Source: Thermoleophilia bacterium UBA2241
GTDB taxonomy: Bacteria > Actinomycetota > Thermoleophilia > UBA2241
Reading direction: 5' to 3'
DNA length: 64,000 bases
Assembly (NCBI GenBank): GCA_002347645.1
Contig: DDYF01000009.1
Location: forward strand, 25,026-89,025
In this document: one piece after another, positions 16,925-26,431 of the stretch
Layout of the letters: the number at the start of each line of letters is the position of its first letter
Numbering within the stretch: the first letter of the stretch is position 1
Program-made: the position numbers and the translations under genes
Notes under the pieces: generated by a model
What the model saw: only the letters and a program-made list of their open reading frames with translations
What the model was told of the DNA's origin: nothing
Databases searched by the model: none

Positions 16925-18307
16925 ATGAAGGCTCCGCTGCATGTCCCGCTCGTCCTGCGCACCCTGCTCTCCGTGTTCCTGCTCCTCCTGCTGTCGGCAG
17001 TCATCTGCGCGTCGGCCGCCCTGGCCTCGGAGCCCGCCTGCTTCGATCCGTTCTTCTACGGCGGGCCCACACAGCTGCCGTCACCTGGGCTCGCCGCCAG
17101 TGCCACCGACGCGCCGATTGCGTCCGTCCATGGCCACGTCTTCCCCTACGGCGACTTCTACCCGGCGGCCCATTTCGTCTCGGTCGAGACCTACGACGGG
17201 AGCGGCTCGTACCTGGGGTACCAGTCCACCACCACTGATCAGAGTGGCTTCTACAGCTTGGCCGACGTGCCGGCCGGCACCGGCCACCTCTTCGTGCGGT
17301 ACGAGGGGAACAACGTGGTCCTGGAGCGGTCCGGGCTGCAGATCGCGGAGGGGAGCAACGAGCTCACCGTCTATCCCGGCGCCGTGCAGTGGACGAACAC
17401 GAAGGGCGGCCCTTTCAATGGTTCTTCCAGCCTGAACGTGGTGCTCGGCGGGATCGCCTTGTCTCCGGACGGTCCGATCAGGAGCAGCCGCTGGTTCTCT
17501 GGCGCGGTCGTGTCGGGCGAGGCCTGGTCATTGCCCGGGCAGGTCGAGTGGGCTCAGTGCTACTACCGCGAGAACGAGGTCGCCACGTGGGCGCTCGTCG
17601 ACACCACCGAGACGCTGCACGTCATCGGGGGTGAGCCGAGCTCCGGGCAGATCGACTTCCACCAGGACAGCGCGGCCCGCATGAGGATCGTCTGGCCGCG
17701 CTGGCAGTCCGGCAAGCCGGGCACGGTCATGAAGATGCGCTTCGAGAACTGGCCGATGTGGACCGGGCTTGCCCTCACCGGTCTGGACGCCAGCGTGCCG
17801 GCGACGACGTGGAACGATCTCACCTACGACGTCTCGACCAGCCTGAGCACCCGCACCCTGAACCTCAAGGTGCCGACCACGGCGAAGGTGGGTCGCTTCT
17901 TCACGACGGACGCCCGCGGGACGGTGACCGAGCTCGAGATACCCACGAACGTCTCGGCCTACTTCCAAGTCTCCACGGTCAAGCCCAGCAGGGCTCGCAT
18001 CGCCAAGGGGCAGGCAGTCCGTCTGAGCGGCCGCGTCCCGGTGTTGCTCGGACCGGACGGCACAGCGGGGACCCGCAAGTACGTGACGATCTGGGCGCGG
18101 CGACAGACGGCCGCCGACGCCCCCGCGAAGTGGGACCCCAGGGCGGCCGGTTGGCGCAAGGTGGCCACGGTGCGCACCGACGCCTTCGGCCGCTACGTGA
18201 CGCCCAAGCTCAGGCCGAGCCGCAGCACCTCCTACGTCTGCCGCTACCCCGGCGATCCCACGCACTTCCGGGCCTACACGTCGGTGTGCCGTGTGAGGGT
18301 GCGGTGA
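16925..18307 (+). CDS. Secreted protein with carboxypeptidase-regulatory-like domain
   Basis: A 460-residue protein with a clear signal peptide: MKAPLHVP, a long leucine-rich core (LLSVFLLLLLSAVICASA) and a probable cleavage after ALA-S. Residues about 55-130 form a carboxypeptidase-regulatory/CNA-B-like beta-sandwich (YQSTTTDQSGFYSLADVPAG). The centre has no recognisable domain; the C-terminal 110 residues (VKPSRARIAKGQAVRLSGRV, later FGRYVTPKLRPSRSTSYVCRY) look like another beta-sandwich typical of actinobacterial surface or secreted proteins. Function unknown. ATG 16925 follows GAGGGAAGGAAGCC. The gene is 32 bases upstream of the O-antigen-ligase-like gene. Confidence 0.75.
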   Translation: MKAPLHVPLVLRTLLSVFLLLLLSAVICASAALASEPACFDPFFYGGPTQLPSPGLAASATDAPIASVHGHVFPYGDFYPAAHFVSVETYDGSGSYLGYQSTTTDQSGFYSLADVPAGTGHLFVRYEGNNVVLERSGLQIAEGSNELTVYPGAVQWTNTKGGPFNGSSSLNVVLGGIALSPDGPIRSSRWFSGAVVSGEAWSLPGQVEWAQCYYRENEVATWALVDTTETLHVIGGEPSSGQIDFHQDSAARMRIVWPRWQSGKPGTVMKMRFENWPMWTGLALTGLDASVPATTWNDLTYDVSTSLSTRTLNLKVPTTAKVGRFFTTDARGTVTELEIPTNVSAYFQVSTVKPSRARIAKGQAVRLSGRVPVLLGPDGTAGTRKYVTIWARRQTAADAPAKWDPRAAGWRKVATVRTDAFGRYVTPKLRPSRSTSYVCRYPGDPTHFRAYTSVCRVRVR

Positions 18308-18338
18308 CTCGGGGCTGAGCGGAGCCGGCGTCGGGGCG

Positions 18339-20411
18339 GTGAGACAGCTGCGGGAGGGCCGCCGGGGCGCCGACAAGCGCCGGGGCCCCGGCGGCCCGGC
18401 CGTTGCCGCCCTCCTCGCCGGCCTTCTCGTCGCGGCCGTCGCGCTGCCGTACGACGGCCGCGTCTTCGCCTTCTACTACACGCCGAGGGTCGCGGTCTTC
18501 TACCCGCTCGTGCTGCTGTTCGCTCTGGCGGCCCTGTGGGCCGGCCGGCGCGCCGGGCGACCGTCGTTCGACCTCCTCGACCTGGCGCTTGCCGCCTTCG
18601 TCGCGTGGCAGCTCGTCGCCGCAGCCCTCGCCCCCGTGTGGACCCTTGCCTGGTTCGGCGCCTACAACCGCTTCGGCGGCGCCGTCTACTTGATCGCCCT
18701 GACCCTGGTGCTGGCGCTCGCCCGGCGGGTCCTCGTCTCGCGCGCTGCTCTCGAGGTCTTCGCGTGGACGACCGCCTGCGTCGTTGCGCTCGCCGCGACG
18801 GTGGCGCTTCTGCAGGCCGTGGGCGCGGGTACGCCCTGGCGCTTCGAGGACGCCTGGGTCGGGCGCATGGCGGGCACCACCGGGAACCCGCTCAACTTGG
18901 CCGGGCTCTGTCTCATCGGTGTGTGGCTGGGGGTGATCGCCGCCGGCCTCCCGCCGCTGTCGACGCCCGCGCGGTGGGCGGCCGGGCTTGCCGCGGCTCT
19001 CGCACTCGCCGGCTTGGTTGTCTCCGTGAGCCGCGCCGCCTACCTCGGCGTCGCCGCGGCCCTTGTGCTGCTCGGGCTCGTCGCCCTCATGCGCAGGCCG
19101 CGGGCGCTGGCGCTCCTCGCCGGAGTCGTGGCGGTGCTGGCCGTCGGCGCGGTCCTGTACGACCCGGGGGGCACCGGCTCGGGCGCCCTCTCGGGGCGCG
19201 TCGCGCTCAATCTCGAGGCGAGCACCTACGGCCTGCGGGCGGACGGGCTCTCGAGAGGCACCTTCTGGCGCATAGCTGTGCAAGCGATCGACGAGCGGCC
19301 CCTGACGGGCTGGGGACCGGGCGGCTACGTGGTCGCGTACCGCCGGTACGTCCCCGCCGAGACGCTGCAGCCTTCGCCGCTCAGCTCGGTGACCGACCCT
19401 CACAGCCTGCCGCTCCTGCTGGCCGCCGGAAGCGGCGTCCCCGGGCTCGCCCTCGCCGTCGCCATCGCGGCCATCGTCGTCGTGTACGCCGCGCCGCCCC
19501 TGTGGCGCCTTCTGCGGCGGCGCGTCCGGCGTGGCGGGGACCGGCGCGGCGGGGCACTGCGCGGCGGGGACCCGGAGGGAGGCGGCGAGGACGAGGACAC
19601 GTTCTCCGAGGGCCGCGTGCTCGCCGCCTCGGCCGGCGCGCTGGCGCTCGCCTGCTTCCTCGCGCTCAGTCCCGCGGATCCCTCCGCGGCCGTGCCGTTC
19701 GTGCTGATGCTCGCGATGATGGCGGCCGCGCCGGCCGCCGTCACTCCCGCCGCCGCCTCGGGCGGCTGGCGGCTCGCCCGCCGCCTGGCGCTCGCCGCCA
19801 CGGCCGGGGCGTTCATCGCCGTCGCCCTCCTCGTGACTCAGCTCTACGGCGCCGATGCCGCCCTGAAGCGCGCCGTGACCGGTGACGACCACACCGAGGC
19901 GGTACGAGCCGCTGAGGCCCTGCCGTGGATGCCCGCCTACGGGCTCGTCGCGGGAGCCATGACGGTGCGTGCCGCGGCTGCCGGCATGCAGCAGCCGCTC
20001 TTCGAGCAGGGGGAGCGGCTGCTTCGCACGAGTCTCGCCGCGGACCCGAGCGCCCCCGCCGCTCGCATCGAACTGGCCCGCTATCACCTCTCCTTCATGC
20101 GCATCGACGAGGCGATGGAGGAGGTTCGTACAGGGCTCGAGTGGAGCCCGGACAACCCGGTCCTGCAGGGGCTGTGGGGGTACGCCGCGCAGAGCGCCGC
20201 CGCGTCGGGGTCGAAGGCACTGGCCGAGGAGCTCGCTCGCGGCCTGCGGGCCTACCCCGGTAAGGGCGCCGACGGCTGGTATTGGCTGTCGGTCGCGCTC
20301 GCGGCGTTGGGCGAGGAGTCTGAGGCTCGCAGAGCCTTGGCCGAAGCCCAACGCCGCGCCCCCGGGCTCGACCGGTCCGCTTACGAGGCGCGGCTGCGCG
20401 GCGTGCTCTAG
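18339..20411 (+). CDS. O-antigen ligase family protein with C-terminal TPR-like repeats
   Basis: A 690-residue membrane protein. Roughly a dozen membrane segments occupy residues 20-510. The Wzy_C/O-antigen-ligase motifs are present: [24 protein letters not shown] and [21 protein letters not shown] hydrophilic Arg/Gly/Glu-rich cytoplasmic loop lies near residue 400, and residues about 540-690 form helical TPR-like repeats ([37 protein letters not shown]). Such proteins polymerise or ligate surface glycans; in monoderm actinobacteria the acceptor would be a cell-wall or exopolysaccharide. GTG start at 18339, soon after the secreted-protein gene, suggesting cotranscription. Confidence 0.82.
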   Translation: MRQLREGRRGADKRRGPGGPAVAALLAGLLVAAVALPYDGRVFAFYYTPRVAVFYPLVLLFALAALWAGRRAGRPSFDLLDLALAAFVAWQLVAAALAPVWTLAWFGAYNRFGGAVYLIALTLVLALARRVLVSRAALEVFAWTTACVVALAATVALLQAVGAGTPWRFEDAWVGRMAGTTGNPLNLAGLCLIGVWLGVIAAGLPPLSTPARWAAGLAAALALAGLVVSVSRAAYLGVAAALVLLGLVALMRRPRALALLAGVVAVLAVGAVLYDPGGTGSGALSGRVALNLEASTYGLRADGLSRGTFWRIAVQAIDERPLTGWGPGGYVVAYRRYVPAETLQPSPLSSVTDPHSLPLLLAAGSGVPGLALAVAIAAIVVVYAAPPLWRLLRRRVRRGGDRRGGALRGGDPEGGGEDEDTFSEGRVLAASAGALALACFLALSPADPSAAVPFVLMLAMMAAAPAAVTPAAASGGWRLARRLALAATAGAFIAVALLVTQLYGADAALKRAVTGDDHTEAVRAAEALPWMPAYGLVAGAMTVRAAAAGMQQPLFEQGERLLRTSLAADPSAPAARIELARYHLSFMRIDEAMEEVRTGLEWSPDNPVLQGLWGYAAQSAAASGSKALAEELARGLRAYPGKGADGWYWLSVALAALGEESEARRALAEAQRRAPGLDRSAYEARLRGVL

Positions 20412-20514
20412 TCATGGCAAGCCCGCCGCGCCCCGGCATCGTCGTTGCTCTCCCAACGCTCCCGGCTTCCTCAGCCTCCGTGTGCTGCCGCCTGCACGGT
20501 CGCCGGCGATCTGC

Positions 20515-20520
20515 TATACT
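20515..20520 (+). promoter_or_regulatory. -10 box of the cold shock gene
   Basis: TATACT at 20515-20520 is a five-of-six match to the -10 consensus in otherwise GC-rich DNA and lies about 110 bases before the csp start codon, leaving a long 5' leader. A -35 box is not clear at the expected distance. Confidence 0.5.
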
Positions 20521-20554
20521 TATCGCAGACGGGTCGAATGGGCCCGCGGAATTG

Positions 20555-20616
20555 CGACGTGACAGACCGCACTTCTACGCGGAAGTCACGTCGTTTTGTT
20601 TTGCCCCTTTCGGGGC
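20555..20616 (+). promoter_or_regulatory. Structured 5' leader of the cold shock gene
   Basis: Two stem-loops lie between the -10 box and the csp ribosome binding site. The first pairs 20555-20563 with 20585-20593 (CGACGTGAC/GTCACGTCG) and is followed at once by TTTTGTTTT, the look of an intrinsic terminator or attenuator. The second pairs 20603-20607 with 20612-20616 (GCCCC, loop TTTC, GGGGC) and ends directly before the GAGAGGA ribosome binding site, where it could mask translation. Long structured leaders are known for cold shock mRNAs; which mechanism applies here is inference. Confidence 0.55.
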
Positions 20617-20632
20617 GAGAGGATTGATGGTC

Positions 20633-20839
20633 ATGGCAGAAGGTAAAGTGAAGTGGTTCAGCGCCGACAAGGGCTACGGGTTCATCGAGCGCGCCGGCGG
20701 CGAGGACCTGTTCGTCCACTTCTCGGAGATCCAGAGCGAGGGCTTCAAGTCCCTCGACGAGGGCCAGACGGTGTCGTTCGAGCCGGGGACCGGCAAGAAC
20801 GACAAGCCGCAGGCGACCAACGTGCGGGTGATGTCGTAA
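20633..20839 (+). CDS. Cold shock protein (CspA family)
   Basis: A 68-residue CspA-type protein: [20 protein letters not shown] holds RNP1 (KGYGFI), and DLFVHFSEI holds RNP2, followed by the usual [14 protein letters not shown] and QATNVRV ending. It binds single-stranded nucleic acid as an RNA chaperone. An in-frame ATG two codons earlier (20627) sits closer to the GAGAGG ribosome binding site and may be the true start. It has its own promoter, a long structured leader and a strong terminator, so it is a single-gene unit. Confidence 0.95.
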   Translation: MAEGKVKWFSADKGYGFIERAGGEDLFVHFSEIQSEGFKSLDEGQTVSFEPGTGKNDKPQATNVRVMS

Positions 20840-20868
20840 CGGCCAAAACCGTTGCGTAGCGCCATCTG

Positions 20869-20901
20869 GAGGCCGGGCGGCTCTGAGAGCCGCCCGGCCT
20901 C
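20869..20901 (+). terminator. Rho-independent terminator of the cold shock gene
   Basis: A perfect 15-bp stem (20869-20883 with 20887-20901) around a TGA loop, followed by TTCTGCTTC. It lies 30 bases after csp and 40 bases from the end of the convergent Fe-S protein gene, so it may serve both. Confidence 0.8.
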
Positions 20902-20940
20902 TTCTGCTTCATCAAGGCGCCGGCGAGCGCCCCGCGCGCC

Positions 20941-21447
20941 TCACCCAGCCGTCGTGAGGCGCCTGCTGAAGGTCCGGCCCCAGATGCTGCGTGTGGTCCC
21001 AGTGTCCTCAAGCGTGATGCAGCCGGTCGGGCAGATCTCGTGGCAGGAGCCGCAGCCCACGCAGGCCATGGCCGCGGTCTCTCCAAACGGCGGGCCCACA
21101 CGCTCATGGTCGCCTCGGCCTATGGTGGAGAGGGCGTTGTGGCCGAACGCGGAGCAGACCCGCACGCAGAGCTCGCAGAGGATGCAGTCCGGCAGCGGCG
21201 CGCCGGCGACGGGGACGAACACCGGGGACATCACGCCCAGCGAATCGGCGATCTCGCGCAGCGCCGGCGCTTCCGGCGCGTAGGGCAGCAGCAACTGCAG
21301 GTTCATGGCGCGATGCTTACGGATGAGCGGCGAGTCGGTCACGACCTCGAGGTCGGCAGAGACCGGGCAATCGCACGACGTCGTCAGTGTCGCGTCATCA
21401 CGGCCGGTGATCGTCGCCCGACGTCGTCGTGCGAAGAGATGCGCCAT
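20941..21447 (-). CDS. NuoG/HoxU-type iron-sulfur protein lacking the N-terminal [2Fe-2S] domain
   Basis: About 168 residues. The body matches the second half of the ferredoxin-like subunit of NADH dehydrogenases and hydrogenases (HoxU/NuoG N-terminus): SCDCPVSADLEVVTDSPLIR, an ELLL-type helix, then two [4Fe-4S] motifs, C-I-L-C-E-L-C-V-R-V-C and C-V-G-C-G-S-C-H-E-I-C-P. The first ~60 residues of such proteins, which bind the [2Fe-2S] cluster through a CxxxxCxxC set, are absent; only the last Cys region remains. The ATG at 21447 has no ribosome binding site. Either this is a shortened electron carrier or a 5'-truncated gene. No partner oxidoreductase gene is adjacent. Confidence 0.65.
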   Translation of the reverse strand: MAHLFARRRRATITGRDDATLTTSCDCPVSADLEVVTDSPLIRKHRAMNLQLLLPYAPEAPALREIADSLGVMSPVFVPVAGAPLPDCILCELCVRVCSAFGHNALSTIGRGDHERVGPPFGETAAMACVGCGSCHEICPTGCITLEDTGTTRSIWGRTFSRRLTTAG

Positions 21448-21496
21448 TCGGGGAAGAGTGAAGGAGGAAGGCGACGTCGGTGGTGGAGGGTGGCTC

Positions 21497-22117
21497 GTGA
21501 GGCACCGGGACGGCGTGAGCCGCACGACTCGATTCGACCCGGGTGTGCTCGTCGGCAGGGCACCGACAGCCGCGCGGAGACATCTTGGCGCTGTCGCGGC
21601 GGGCCGTGACCGGCCCGCAAACCCGCGGCGCATCGTCGTCGGCTTTGACGGCACGCGAGGGGCGAGGGGCGCGGTGGACCAGGCGCTGGCCCTCGCGGCC
21701 GCACCGGGACAGTGGGAGCTCGTCCTCGTCTGCACGCACGAGCGCCCCGCGGACTTCTCCAAGCACACCTTCCTTGGCGTGCCGGTGGGCGACCGGGTCT
21801 GGCCGGGCCTGACGGTGCCCGCCGGCGCCTGGCTGGCCGAGTGGGATCATCGCGTGCAGGCCGACCTCGAGCACGAGGCCAAGCGCGTGAGGCTGGCGGG
21901 TGTCGACGCGCGCACAGTCTGCGCGCGCGACGACCCCGCTGAGCTCCTCTCGGACGTGGCGAACGAGATCGGCGCCGAGCACGTCGTGCTCTACGAGAAG
22001 AGGCACGGCTGGCTCTACGACTTCGTGCTGGGCTCCATGGCGGGACGCGTGGCACGACGCAGCGACATCCCCGTGCTGGTGGTCTCGGAGGAACGGACGC
22101 AGGCCGTCGCCGCGTAG
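21497..22117 (+). CDS. Universal stress protein family protein
   Basis: A 206-residue protein with one UspA fold: RRIVVGFDGTRGARGAVDQAL at the N-terminus of the domain and a C-terminal nucleotide-site region (GSMAGRVARRSDIPVLVVS), which carries a G-S-x-A-x-x-V-A pattern of the ATP-binding class. A 45-residue basic N-terminal tail precedes the domain. GTG 21497 is chosen because GGAGGG lies six bases upstream. It is divergent from the Fe-S protein gene and lies 73 bases before mttB on the same strand. Confidence 0.82.
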   Translation: MRHRDGVSRTTRFDPGVLVGRAPTAARRHLGAVAAGRDRPANPRRIVVGFDGTRGARGAVDQALALAAAPGQWELVLVCTHERPADFSKHTFLGVPVGDRVWPGLTVPAGAWLAEWDHRVQADLEHEAKRVRLAGVDARTVCARDDPAELLSDVANEIGAEHVVLYEKRHGWLYDFVLGSMAGRVARRSDIPVLVVSEERTQAVAA

Positions 22118-22151
22118 GCCGGGGGAACGCTGGTCGCCGCCGGTGATAGCC

Positions 22152-22177
22152 TTTCTCGCACGGGAGTGAGCGAGAAA
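22152..22177 (+). promoter_or_regulatory. Hairpin overlapping the mttB ribosome binding site
   Basis: TTTCTCGC (22152-22159) and GCGAGAAA (22170-22177) can pair around a ten-base loop. The right arm overlaps the first bases of the AAAAGGAG that serves the GTG at 22191, so folding would compete with initiation. Position suggests translational control; this is inference. Confidence 0.4.
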
Positions 22178-22190
22178 AGGAGCATGGCCG

Positions 22191-23660
22191 GTGAAACGCA
22201 ATCCGCAGGCGGGGGTCCGGCGCATGGCCGGCCTGCGCCTCCAGGTCTTCAGCGACGCCGACCTCGACGACATCCATCGCGGGACGCTGGAGGTGCTCGA
22301 GCGCACGGGCGTGTTCGTCGAGAGCGACGAGGCGCTCGACGTCATGGCGGACGGCGGCTGCCGCGTCGACCGCGAAACGAAGACCGTCAAGATCCCGCCG
22401 CACATCGTCGAGGACGCGGTCCGCTCGGCGCCGTCCGCGGTGCGCCTCGCCGGGCGCGTCCCCGAGAACGACATCGTGCTCGAGGGCGGCCGCGTCGGCT
22501 TCACCAACTTCAGCGCCGGGATCATGGTCAAGGACCCGCGCACCGGCGAGTACCGCAAGTCGACGACGCAGGACGTCGCGGACCTCGCGCGCATGACCGA
22601 CTATCTCGAGGCGATCGACACCTACGAGCACGCGGTCGAGGGCCGCGACGCGCCGGAGACGACGCTGGCGATCCGCGACGCGGCGATCGGGCTCAAGAAC
22701 ACGACGAAGTGCGTCGGCACCGGCGCCATGTCGACCTACGACGTCGACGCGATCGTGCGCATGGGCGCCGCCGTCGCCGGCGGCGAGGACGCGCTGCGCG
22801 AGCGCCCGCTGGTCTACTTCTGCGAGTGCCCGGTCAGCCCGCTCAAGATCACCAAGGACGCCGCCGAGGTCATCATGGCGTCGGCGCGCCACGGCATCCC
22901 CAACAACGTCATCTCGATGGCGATGTCGGGCGCGTCCTCGCCGGTCACGCTCGCCGGCACGCTCGTCACCCACAACGCCGAGGTGCTCGCCAGCCTCACG
23001 CTGGCGCAGCTCACCGCGCGCGGCGCGCCGACCATCTACGGCTCGTCGACGACGGCCATGGACCTGCGGTATGCGGCCGCCTCCGTCGGCTCGCCCGAGC
23101 TCGGCATGATCAGCGCCGGCGTGGCCCAGCTCGCCCAGCGTTACCTGCTGCCGAGCTTCGTGGCCGGGTTGTAGGCGGATTCGAAGCTCAGTGACGTCCA
23201 GGCCGGTCACGAGAAGACCCTGACCGCCCTCATGGCAGCGTTGGCAGGGGCCAACCTGATCTACGGGGCGGGGATGACCGAATCGGGCGTCACCTTCGAC
23301 TACGCGCAGTACGTGCTCGACAACGACATGGCGCGCATGATCAAGCACGCGGTGCGGGGTATTCCGGTCAACGACGAGACCCTGGCAGTGGACGACATCG
23401 CCGCGGTCGGGCCGTTCAAGGACTTCCTCTCGCTCGATGCGACGCTGCGTCACATGCGCGCGCAGAGCCAGCCGCGTCTCATGGACCGCCGCGTGCGCGA
23501 GGACTGGGAGGCCGCGGGGGCGCGGGACGCTTACGCCGTCGCCGCCGACATGGCCAAGCAGATCCTCGACGAGCACCGTCCCGAGCCGCTGCCGGACGAG
23601 GTGACCGCGCAGCTTGACGCCGTCGTTGAGGAGGCGGAGCGGCGCGGCGAAGCGCAGTGA
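22191..23660 (+). CDS. mttB: Trimethylamine methyltransferase MttB with in-frame TAG (probable pyrrolysine)
   Basis: A 489-codon frame from a GTG at 22191 (AAAAGGAG upstream) to a TGA at 23658-23660, interrupted once, by TAG at 23172-23174 (codon 328). Before it the protein is a good MttB (LDDIHRGTLEVLERTGV, GGRVGFTNFSAG, GIPNNVISMAMSGASSP) ending LPSFVAGL; after it the same frame continues ADSKLSDVQAGHEKT, ANLIYGAGM and on to the family C-terminus. In MttB of methanogens and some anaerobic bacteria pyrrolysine occupies exactly this site, where it activates trimethylamine for methyl transfer to a corrinoid protein. The non-pyrrolysine homologue at 57421 aligns across the same point (LPSFSLAGASDAK). 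No pylT, pylS or mttC is visible in the window. A pseudogene by nonsense mutation is the alternative. Confidence 0.85.
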
Positions 23661-23675
23661 GCGTCACGCGGCGCA

Positions 23676-23716
23676 GGTCGTAGGCCGCAGGGGAGTCGGA
23701 CCCTGATCTCCGCTGC
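23676..23716 (-). repeat. Degenerate 3' half of a tRNA-Ala
   Basis: On the minus strand this stretch copies the intact tRNA-Ala at 28062-28137 from the anticodon through the T-arm to the acceptor end, with a few substitutions and one deletion (for example GGGTCCGACTCCC for the T-arm region). The 5' half is absent here. The matching 5' half lies at 29288-29340. It sits directly after mttB and before the GH3 gene. Confidence 0.6.
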
Positions 23717-23778
23717 GCGCGTTCAAGCTCAAGGTCGCGCGTTCCCGCAGCCGGGCCGCCCGTGGAGCGGCGCGGGCT

Positions 23779-24948
23779 CTACGGCTCGTAGCTCGGCGCC
23801 AGCCCGACCTCGCGCTTCAGCTCCAGGATGCGCAGCGCCTTCGCTTCGGCTTTGGCCCGGGGGATGCGCCCGGACCGGATGGCCGCCGTCACGGCGTCGA
23901 TGACCGGCTTAGGGCCGCCGCTGGCGAACAGGGCGAGGTCGGCGCCGGCCCTGAGCGCGCGGACGGCCGCCGCCGGCAACTTGAGGCCCACGGCCTTCGT
24001 CGTGGCGGCCATGGAGAGTGAATCGGTGACGATGACCGTCTCCTCGCCGGCGCGTTCCCGCAGGTAGTTCAGGGCCCGTCGCGAGAGGCTTGCGGGCGTC
24101 TCGTCGCCGGTGAGCCCTTTGGAGCGTAGGTGGCCCACCATCACCAAGGGCACCCCGGCAGCGAAGGCCTGCTCGAACGGGACCATGTCCTCGCGGCGCA
24201 GCACCGAGAGCGACGGGACGCGCGCCGCGTCGGTGTGGGTGTCGGTCGCCCAGCCGTGGCCCGGCCAGTGCTTGGCGGTCGCGAGCACGCGCGCGGCGCG
24301 CAGCCCCTTCACCCAGGCGACCACGTGACTGCCGACCACCTTGGGGTTGCGCGAGAAGCACCGGTCGAGCGAGCTCATGTAGCGGCCCGGGACGTCGAGG
24401 TCCGCGACGGGACCGAACACGACGGAGAGGTGCAGCCTGCGCAGGCGAGCGCCGTACTCTTCGGCGGTCGTCCTCGTCTTCCAGGTGCTCCAGCCGCCCT
24501 GGACGCGCGCCGACGGCAGCGGATAGATCACGTACCGCAGCCGCTGCACCTGCCCGCCCTCCTCGTCGCCGGCGATGAACGGCTTGACGCCGTGCGGCGC
24601 CGCTCTGAGGACCGCCGCGAGGTCCCTGCCGATGCTGCCCCGCGCCCCGCCGCCGAGGATCACGATGCCGCCGACGCCCATCTTCGCGAAGCGGCGGCCG
24701 GCCAGCGGGTTCGCCGCCGGCACGCTGCAGAACACCAGTTGCGCCGCCAGGCGACGATCTGACCACCCGGCCAGCTCGGACGCCGCCGCTCGTTCCCCCG
24801 AGCTCGTCGGCGCGGGCGAAGCGACCGGTGCAACGGGCTCCGTGGCCAAGGCCCCGCGTTCGGAAGCACAGCCAAGGGCGCCGAACGACGCCAGGGCGAC
24901 CCCGGTGAGCAGCAGTCCGGTCAGCGTGCGGCGTGCAGCGCTCATCAT
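23779..24948 (-). CDS. Glycoside hydrolase family 3 (NagZ-like) secreted protein
   Basis: About 389 residues. An N-terminal signal sequence (AARRTLTGLLLTGVALASFG) ends in a weak lipobox, ALGC, so it may be a lipoprotein. The catalytic barrel shows GDEEGGQVQRL, the general acid/base region KHWPGHGWATDTHTD and the nucleophile region VIVTDSLSM, all diagnostic of GH3 beta-N-acetylhexosaminidases that act on peptidoglycan fragments. Two adjacent ATGs (24948 and 24945) are possible starts. A longer upstream frame is not signal-like. It probably works outside the membrane in muropeptide turnover. Confidence 0.87.
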   Translation of the reverse strand: MMSAARRTLTGLLLTGVALASFGALGCASERGALATEPVAPVASPAPTSSGERAAASELAGWSDRRLAAQLVFCSVPAANPLAGRRFAKMGVGGIVILGGGARGSIGRDLAAVLRAAPHGVKPFIAGDEEGGQVQRLRYVIYPLPSARVQGGWSTWKTRTTAEEYGARLRRLHLSVVFGPVADLDVPGRYMSSLDRCFSRNPKVVGSHVVAWVKGLRAARVLATAKHWPGHGWATDTHTDAARVPSLSVLRREDMVPFEQAFAAGVPLVMVGHLRSKGLTGDETPASLSRRALNYLRERAGEETVIVTDSLSMAATTKAVGLKLPAAAVRALRAGADLALFASGGPKPVIDAVTAAIRSGRIPRAKAEAKALRILELKREVGLAPSYEP

Positions 24949-25402
24949 CGCGTCACAGTAGCACCACACCGGCACGGGAGCTGGCATCTTCGTGTGAGCG
25001 GGATCGCTCTGGATCAATGGGGGATCGCAGGCGACTCGAAGCAAGCGAAGTACCGGGCGTACAGCCGACGCCTACGACGAATGGATCCTCGCGGATGCCG
25101 AGGTCAAGTCCCGAGTAGCTTCAGCACGCAAGGCGGCGATAGGGACCTCCCCGCCTCGTACCGGTCCGTGACAGCCGTGCTTCACCTGCGCGAGCAGGGG
25201 CAGGCGTGGGCCGGCAAGACCCTGGCGCTTCCGGCGGCGGCTGCAGCTCTGGGCGAAGTGAGTGGCTGAGAGAGGTGGCGAGCACCTGCTTCTCCCTCTC
25301 TGCTCGCCGCCTCGCCGACCCTCGACGGCCTCGACGCTTCCTGTCGCCCTCGTCAACATCGGCTAGAGTGGCGGTCACAGCACCGCTGGTCGAGGGCAGA
25401 CG
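24949..25402. other. Intergenic region without a supported gene
   Basis: About 450 bases between the divergent GH3 and LOG genes. Short open frames exist on both strands but none has a start site, family likeness or codon pattern I can support. The one clear structure is an imperfect inverted repeat, 25273-25284 against 25301-25312 (11 of 12 pairs), about 90 bases before the LOG gene. The left part is less GC-rich than its surroundings and may hold gene remnants. Confidence 0.4.
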
Positions 25403-26419
<1,017 letters not shown>

Positions 26420-26431
26420 CGCGAGGACCTG

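Noticed and set aside
18210..20351. A 713-codon minus-strand frame opposite the O-antigen-ligase-like gene
   Set aside because: Composition is low-complexity Gly/Glu/Arg, no family likeness, and the plus-strand gene has clear membrane segments and motifs.
24994..25269. A 91-codon plus-strand frame between the GH3 and LOG genes
   Set aside because: No ribosome binding site, no recognisable similarity, and two other frames look equally plausible; treated as intergenic or remnant DNA.
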